Notes under the pieces: model-generated
What the model saw: only the letters and a program-made list of their open reading frames with translations
The model's database searches: none
What the model was told of the DNA's origin: nothing
Position numbers and translations under genes: made by a program
In this document: in pieces, positions 60,710-64,000 of the stretch
Position numbering within the stretch: the stretch's first letter is position 1
Layout: each line of letters begins with the position of its first letter
Assembly: GCF_022059845.1 (NCBI RefSeq)
Contig: NZ_CP091851.1
Span: 4,515,501-4,579,500 of the forward strand
Source of the DNA: Terrirubrum flagellatum
Lineage (GTDB): Bacteria > Pseudomonadota > Alphaproteobacteria > Rhizobiales > Beijerinckiaceae
Direction of reading: 5' to 3'
DNA: 64,000 bases

Positions 60710-61390
60710 TTGCGAATCCTGGCGATCGACACTGCGCTCGGCGCCTGTTCCGTCTGCATCTGGGAGGCCGGCCGGAACGATCCGCTCGGTCTTGAAAGCA
60801 CGCTGATGGAGCGCGGCCACGCCGAAGCTTTGGTGCCGATGATCGGCCGGGTGGCTGAAGCCGCCGGCGGCTTTTCCGGGATCGACCGGATTTCGGTCAC
60901 CGTCGGGCCAGGCAGCTATACCGGGCTGAGGGTTGGCGTTTCCGCTGCGCGCGCGCTGGCGCTGGCGACTGATAAGCCCGCCATCGGCGTCACGACTTTG
61001 TCAGCGCTCGCTGCGCCTCTCGTCGCCGCCGGTGAATCGACCCTGATCGCGGCTGTGATCGACGCCCGCCACTCGGACGTGCATCTCCAGCTTGTCGCGC
61101 CGAACGGCCGCACCATTCTGACGCCGCGCCAATTGCCGGCCCGCGAGGCCGCGCGCGCTATCGGCGCGGGACCTGTGCGGCTCGTCGGCTCCGGCGCGCC
61201 GAAGCTCGGCGTGGAGGCCTGGCAGATCGGCCTCGACGCGACGATTGTCGATCCCGCCGCCGCGCCTGACATCCTCTGGGTGGCGCGGCTCGGCGCTCTC
61301 GCCGACCCCGACGAGGCGCCGCCGAAGCCGCTCTATCTCAAGCCGCCCGACGCGAAGCCGCAGGCGGCGGCGCGGCTCGCAGTCGAGTAG
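60710..61390 (+). CDS. tsaB: tRNA threonylcarbamoyladenosine biosynthesis protein TsaB
   Basis: 226 aa. Starts at a TTG (60710) because no ATG or GTG fits MRILAIDTALGACSVCIWEAG. Family features: ALGACSVCIWEA, ISVTVGPGSYTGLRVGVSAARALAL, and VIDARHSDVHLQLV, with an inactive ASKHA fold. It is the non-catalytic partner of TsaD in t6A modification of tRNAs decoding ANN. A GC-rich inverted repeat (60673-60688) precedes it and could partly terminate nfuA. RimI follows 34 bases on. Confidence 0.92.
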   Translation: MRILAIDTALGACSVCIWEAGRNDPLGLESTLMERGHAEALVPMIGRVAEAAGGFSGIDRISVTVGPGSYTGLRVGVSAARALALATDKPAIGVTTLSALAAPLVAAGESTLIAAVIDARHSDVHLQLVAPNGRTILTPRQLPAREAARAIGAGPVRLVGSGAPKLGVEAWQIGLDATIVDPAAAPDILWVARLGALADPDEAPPKPLYLKPPDAKPQAAARLAVE

Positions 61391-61424
61391 GCTTCCTTCA
61401 ACCGGCTCGCATTATGCTGTCACG

Positions 61425-61907
61425 ATGCTGGCCTTTTTTGCGGCGCGCCCGATCCTGTTCCGTCCGCTCTCATCCGCCGACGCCCGAGCCGTCGCCCACA
61501 TCCATGCCGAGGGCTTCGCTCGCGGCTGGCCGGCTGATGAAATCGAGGCGATGATTCTGGACCCCGCCGTGGTCGGGGACGGCGCGGCGACCGCGGGCTG
61601 GCCGGGCGCGCTGGCGGGCTTCGTCCTGTCGCGGATCGCGGCCGACGAGGCCGAGATCCTGTCGATCTGTGTACGTCGCAAAAATCAGGGCAAGGGCGTC
61701 GCCGGCCGGCTTCTCAACCATCATCTGTCGCGGCTCGGGCAACGAGGCGCGCGAGCCGTGTTCCTCGAGGTCGAGGAGGGCAATACGCCTGCAATCGCGC
61801 TCTATCGCCGCTATGGCTTCGCCGAGGTCGGGCGGCGGAAATCCTACTATCCCAAGGCCGATGGGCGCACGGCCGACGCGCTGACGATGAGACGGGACAT
61901 GGTTTGA
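61425..61907 (+). CDS. rimI: Ribosomal protein S18 alanine N-acetyltransferase
   Basis: 160 aa, ATG at 61425. GNAT features: VAHIHAEGFARGWPADEIEAM, SICVRRKNQGKGVAGRLLNHHL (acetyl-CoA loop Q-G-K-G-V-A) and VFLEVEEGNTPAIALYRRYGF with YYPKADGRTADAL. These match RimI, and the position after tsaB is conserved. It acetylates the N-terminus of ribosomal protein S18. No strong ribosome binding site is visible before the ATG. Confidence 0.92.
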   Translation: MLAFFAARPILFRPLSSADARAVAHIHAEGFARGWPADEIEAMILDPAVVGDGAATAGWPGALAGFVLSRIAADEAEILSICVRRKNQGKGVAGRLLNHHLSRLGQRGARAVFLEVEEGNTPAIALYRRYGFAEVGRRKSYYPKADGRTADALTMRRDMV

Positions 61908-61937
61908 ACGATTGCGCTGAGCGGCGCGACCAAATAT

Positions 61938-61957
61938 CTAGTCATATGACTAGTCAT
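61938..61957. promoter_or_regulatory. Overlapping palindromes before the Phd/VapC operon
   Basis: CTAGTCATATGACTAG (61938-61953) and ATGACTAGTCAT (61946-61957) are perfect palindromes that share a half-site, making three AGTCAT half-sites in a row. They end 11 bases before the antitoxin GTG, with GGAGG between. A typical autoregulatory operator of a toxin-antitoxin operon. Confidence 0.72.
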
Positions 61958-61968
61958 TTGGAGGCGCT

Positions 61969-62223
61969 GTGAAGACCTGGCCGGTGCATGACGCGAAGGC
62001 GCGTTTCAGCGAACTGCTCGACGCCTGCGTCGCGGAAGGTCCCCAGGCCGTGACGAAGCGCGGCGTGGAAGCCGCAGTGCTGGTCTCCGCCGCTGAATGG
62101 CGGCGACTGACAGAGGCCGCCCGGCCCTCCCTCAAGGAGCTGCTGCTGACGGATCAGGCGCGGGCGGACCTGCCCATTCCGGAACGGGGACGGGCGCAGC
62201 GGCGCGCGCCGGCGCCTCTGTGA
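61969..62223 (+). CDS. Phd/YefM-family antitoxin
   Basis: 84 aa from a GTG with GGAGG 6 bases upstream. MKTWPVHDAKARFSELLDAC and AAVLVSAAEWRRLTE are the Phd/YefM DNA-binding half; the C-terminal basic/Pro tail should wrap the toxin. It is followed by the PIN toxin with a GTGA overlap. Represses its own promoter through the palindromes directly upstream. Confidence 0.93.
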   Translation: MKTWPVHDAKARFSELLDACVAEGPQAVTKRGVEAAVLVSAAEWRRLTEAARPSLKELLLTDQARADLPIPERGRAQRRAPAPL

Positions 62224-62630
62224 CAGGCTACCTTCTCGACACCAACGTCGTCTCGGAGCTGCGAAAGCCCAAACCCCATGGCGGCGTTGTCGCCTGGTTG
62301 AGCGGACTCGACGATGCGCAGATTCATCTTCCGGCCGTGGCGATCGGAGAAATTCAGGCCGGCGTCGAGCTGACGCGCGAGCAGGATGAGACGAAAGCGG
62401 CGGAGATCGAAAGATGGCTTGATCAGGTCGCCGCGTCCTACAACGTGCTCGCCATGGATGGCCGGGCCTTTCGCATCTGGGCGCGGCTGATGCATCGCCA
62501 GTCCGATGCGATGTACGAAGACGCGATGGTGGCGGCGATCGCGATTTCGCACGGATTGACGGTCGCCACCCGGAACGTCCGCGACTTCGCGCGTTTCGCG
62601 ACGCCTTTGTTCAATCCCTTCGCCGCCTGA
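62220..62630 (+). CDS. vapC: VapC-like PIN-domain toxin
   Basis: 136 aa from the GTG at 62220, overlapping the antitoxin stop codon by 4 bases. PIN-domain acidic residues: Asp in YLLDTNVVSELRK, Glu in AIGEIQAGVE, Asp in YEDAMVAAIA and TRNVRDFARF. Such toxins are RNases that cleave tRNA or rRNA. All four metal ligands are present, so the toxin is probably active. FitB-like in detail (PIN + Phd pairing). Confidence 0.93.
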   Translation: MTGYLLDTNVVSELRKPKPHGGVVAWLSGLDDAQIHLPAVAIGEIQAGVELTREQDETKAAEIERWLDQVAASYNVLAMDGRAFRIWARLMHRQSDAMYEDAMVAAIAISHGLTVATRNVRDFARFATPLFNPFAA

Positions 62631-62727
62631 GCTGAATATTTCGCAGCCCGCCTCTCGCCCGGCGAGGCCAATAGACGCCTGCAATATCCGCTCATATAAC
62701 CCGCCGAACTAACAACCGGACGAATTC

Positions 62728-63165
62728 GTGCCAACCTCCCGACTTGCCGCGATCGAAACCGCGTGCCGCGCCAAGGGGCTGCGCGTCACGGGTCCGCGGC
62801 GCGTCATCGCGCAGGTTCTCTCCGAAGCGCATGATCATCCCGATGTGACCGAGCTGCATCGCCGCGCCGCCGCGCGCGATGCGCGGATTTCGCTCGCGAC
62901 CGTCTACCGCACCGTCAAGATGTTCGAGGATATCGGCGTCATCGAGCGTCACGCCTTCAATGACGGTCGCGCGCGCTATGAACGCACGCCGACCGAACAT
63001 CACGACCATCTCATCGACGTGAAGAGCGGCAAGGTGATCGAGTTTCATTCGGAAGAGATCGAGGAATTGCAGGCGCAGATCGCGGCGAAACTCGGCTACC
63101 GGATCGTCGGCCACCGGCTCGAACTCTATGTCGAGCCGCTGCCGAAAAAATCCGCCGGCGCGTGA
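62728..63165 (+). CDS. fur: Fur-family metal regulator
   Basis: 145 aa from a GTG. Winged helix (AKGLRVTGPRRVIAQVLSEAHDHPDVTEL, then ISLATVYRTVKMFEDIGVIERHAF), dimerisation/metal domain with EHHDHLIDVKSGKVIEFHSEEIEEL. It lacks the C-x2-C zinc pairs common in other Fur groups, as do rhizobial Fur proteins, which often act as the manganese regulator Mur. Whether iron or manganese is sensed cannot be told here. Its stop overlaps the plsC GTG (GTGA). Confidence 0.93.
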   Translation: MPTSRLAAIETACRAKGLRVTGPRRVIAQVLSEAHDHPDVTELHRRAAARDARISLATVYRTVKMFEDIGVIERHAFNDGRARYERTPTEHHDHLIDVKSGKVIEFHSEEIEELQAQIAAKLGYRIVGHRLELYVEPLPKKSAGA

Positions 63166-63926
63166 TTCCCGCCCTCAAGATCGGTCTGCTCGGGCTCGTC
63201 TTCGTCGCGCTCGCTCCGCTGCAATGGCTTGCGCTGCGGTTCGGCTGGCCGCTCGCCGGCGGAATTCCTGTCTGGTTCCACCGCATCGCCCGCGCGACGC
63301 TTGGATTGAAGGTGCGCGAGGTCGGCGCGATGGCTGCGGAGCGGCCGCTGCTGATTGTCTCCAACCACACGTCCTGGCTCGACATCGTCACGCTTGGCGG
63401 CGTCGCGCCCTTGTCCTTCATCGCGAAGTCGGAAGTCTCGACCTGGCCGGCGGTGAAGACGCTGGCGAAACTCCAGCGCACGATCTTCGTCGACCGGGCC
63501 CGGCGCAGCGCCACAGCCAAGGTGAACCAGTCGATCGGCGCGCGGCTCGCCGGCGGCGATCCCATGGTGTTGTTCGGGGAAGGCACCACCAGCGACGGCC
63601 AGCGAACGCTGCCCTTCCGTTCGGCGCTGATCGGGGCCGCCCAGGCGGCCGGCGGCGGCGCCCTGATCCAGCCCGTGGCCATCGCCTATGTCAGCCGGAA
63701 TGGTCTGCCCGTGACCCGGACAGGCCGCGCCGAGCTCGCCTGGTTCGGCGACATGGAGCTGGCCCCGCACCTCATGCCGCTTCTTGCCAGCGGGACGATC
63801 GGAGCCGTGATCGTCTGGGGCGATCCGATCCGGACCGGTCCCGAAACGGATCGCAAGCGTCTCGCGGCCGATCTTGCCCGCTGGGCGCAAAAGGCCTACG
63901 CGGCCGCCCTTCACGGACTTGTCTAA
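63162..63926 (+). CDS. plsC: 1-acyl-sn-glycerol-3-phosphate acyltransferase (PlsC family)
   Basis: 254 aa from a GTG that overlaps the fur stop codon. An N-terminal membrane segment (KIGLLGLVFVALAPLQWLAL), then the catalytic NHTSWLD (H-x4-D), FIAKSEVSTWPAVKTLA, and FGEGTTSDGQRTLPF motifs of the acyltransferase family. It acylates lysophosphatidic acid (or an ornithine-lipid precursor such as OlsA; these are hard to separate) at the inner membrane. Confidence 0.92.
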   Translation: MIPALKIGLLGLVFVALAPLQWLALRFGWPLAGGIPVWFHRIARATLGLKVREVGAMAAERPLLIVSNHTSWLDIVTLGGVAPLSFIAKSEVSTWPAVKTLAKLQRTIFVDRARRSATAKVNQSIGARLAGGDPMVLFGEGTTSDGQRTLPFRSALIGAAQAAGGGALIQPVAIAYVSRNGLPVTRTGRAELAWFGDMELAPHLMPLLASGTIGAVIVWGDPIRTGPETDRKRLAADLARWAQKAYAAALHGLV

Positions 63927-63972
63927 TACTCAATCTATTCAAGCGCGGCCGAACGGCTTACAAACGGACCCT

Positions 63973-64000
63973 ATGCAGGACAACGAAAGACCGGCTGCGC
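63973..64000 (+). CDS. miaB: Probable start of miaB, cut by the window edge
   Basis: The last 28 bases begin ATG-CAG-GAC-AAC-GAA with nine codons and no stop. In Hyphomicrobiales miaB (tRNA methylthiotransferase) follows plsC, so this is a positional inference; the visible residues are too few to show a domain. Confidence 0.4.

Noticed and set aside
1-64000. Search by eye for CRISPR arrays, tRNA, rRNA, transposases and phage genes
   Set aside because: No regularly spaced repeats, tRNA-like cloverleaf motifs, rRNA segments, DDE or recombinase genes were recognised; repeats found are only palindromic intergenic elements.

Overview
The window is a GC-rich (mid-60s % by eye), gene-dense alphaproteobacterial chromosome segment. 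Several features point to the order Hyphomicrobiales (Rhizobiales): a FixL/FixJ oxygen-sensing pair with the haem ligands conserved, a PodJ-like polarity protein, an MmcB repair protein, a Tim44-like protein next to MltA, split chromate transporter genes, Hyphomicrobiales-type intergenic palindromic repeats, and the gene run nfuA - tsaB - rimI - fur - plsC - (miaB). A Beijerinckiaceae/Methylocystaceae/Bradyrhizobiaceae-like host is plausible, but I cannot fix the genus from sequence alone. I see no rRNA, tRNA, CRISPR array, insertion sequence or prophage.

Layout. 0.2-7.8 kb: mmcB, a secreted Cys-rich CxxCH protein, a divergent crotonase-fold protein, an aminotransferase-AbrB membrane protein pair, and mscL with a clear terminator. 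7.8-11.4 kb: a very large transporter-like hybrid histidine kinase. 11.4-20.9 kb: an oxalate catabolism locus. oxlT-type antiporter and lysR run leftward; gntR, oxc, frc, a formyltransferase/hydrolase and formate-THF ligase run rightward. frc carries a one-base deletion as sequenced, and a 133-bp palindromic repeat separates frc from the C1 genes. 21-27.8 kb: acetyltransferases with an XRE-cupin regulator, a TRAP permease pair with no binding protein, MFS and TauE/SafE exporters, and a glutamine amidotransferase. 27.8-38.7 kb: lepA, split chrA, a DUF72 protein, a globin-type soluble chemoreceptor, Tim44-like, mltA, smr, xre, adenosine kinase and a sulfatase-fold hydrolase. 38.7-42.2 kb: the ligase-associated helicase and PdeM nuclease; the helicase gene holds an in-frame palindromic repeat. 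42.2-51.6 kb: TIGR02186/TauE, the PodJ-like protein, and fixLJ flanked by two paralogous MerR regulators. 51.7-58.8 kb: a fatty acid beta-oxidation region (two acyl-CoA dehydrogenases, thiolase, FadJ-type enzyme) with a strong palindromic operator candidate and an unusual AT-richer winged-helix-like gene wedged between the dehydrogenases. 58.8-62.6 kb: two toxin-antitoxin modules (Xre/RES and Phd/VapC) around nfuA-tsaB-rimI. 62.7-64 kb: fur, plsC and the probable first codons of miaB.

How the genes fit together. In the oxalate locus, oxalate is expected to enter in exchange for formate (OxlT), be activated by Frc and decarboxylated by Oxc to formyl-CoA. Released formate would enter the folate C1 pool through formate-THF ligase, with the formyltransferase-fold protein acting on 10-formyl-THF or a related formyl donor. 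The MerR regulator at 51.2 kb, the 13-bp-arm inverted repeat at 51704-51733 and the following acyl-CoA dehydrogenase operon form a self-contained regulated fatty-acid module. The most noteworthy items are the frc frameshift beside a formyl-THF hydrolase-like gene, the protein-coding palindromic repeat in the helicase, and the translationally coupled foreign-looking gene inside the acyl-CoA dehydrogenase operon.
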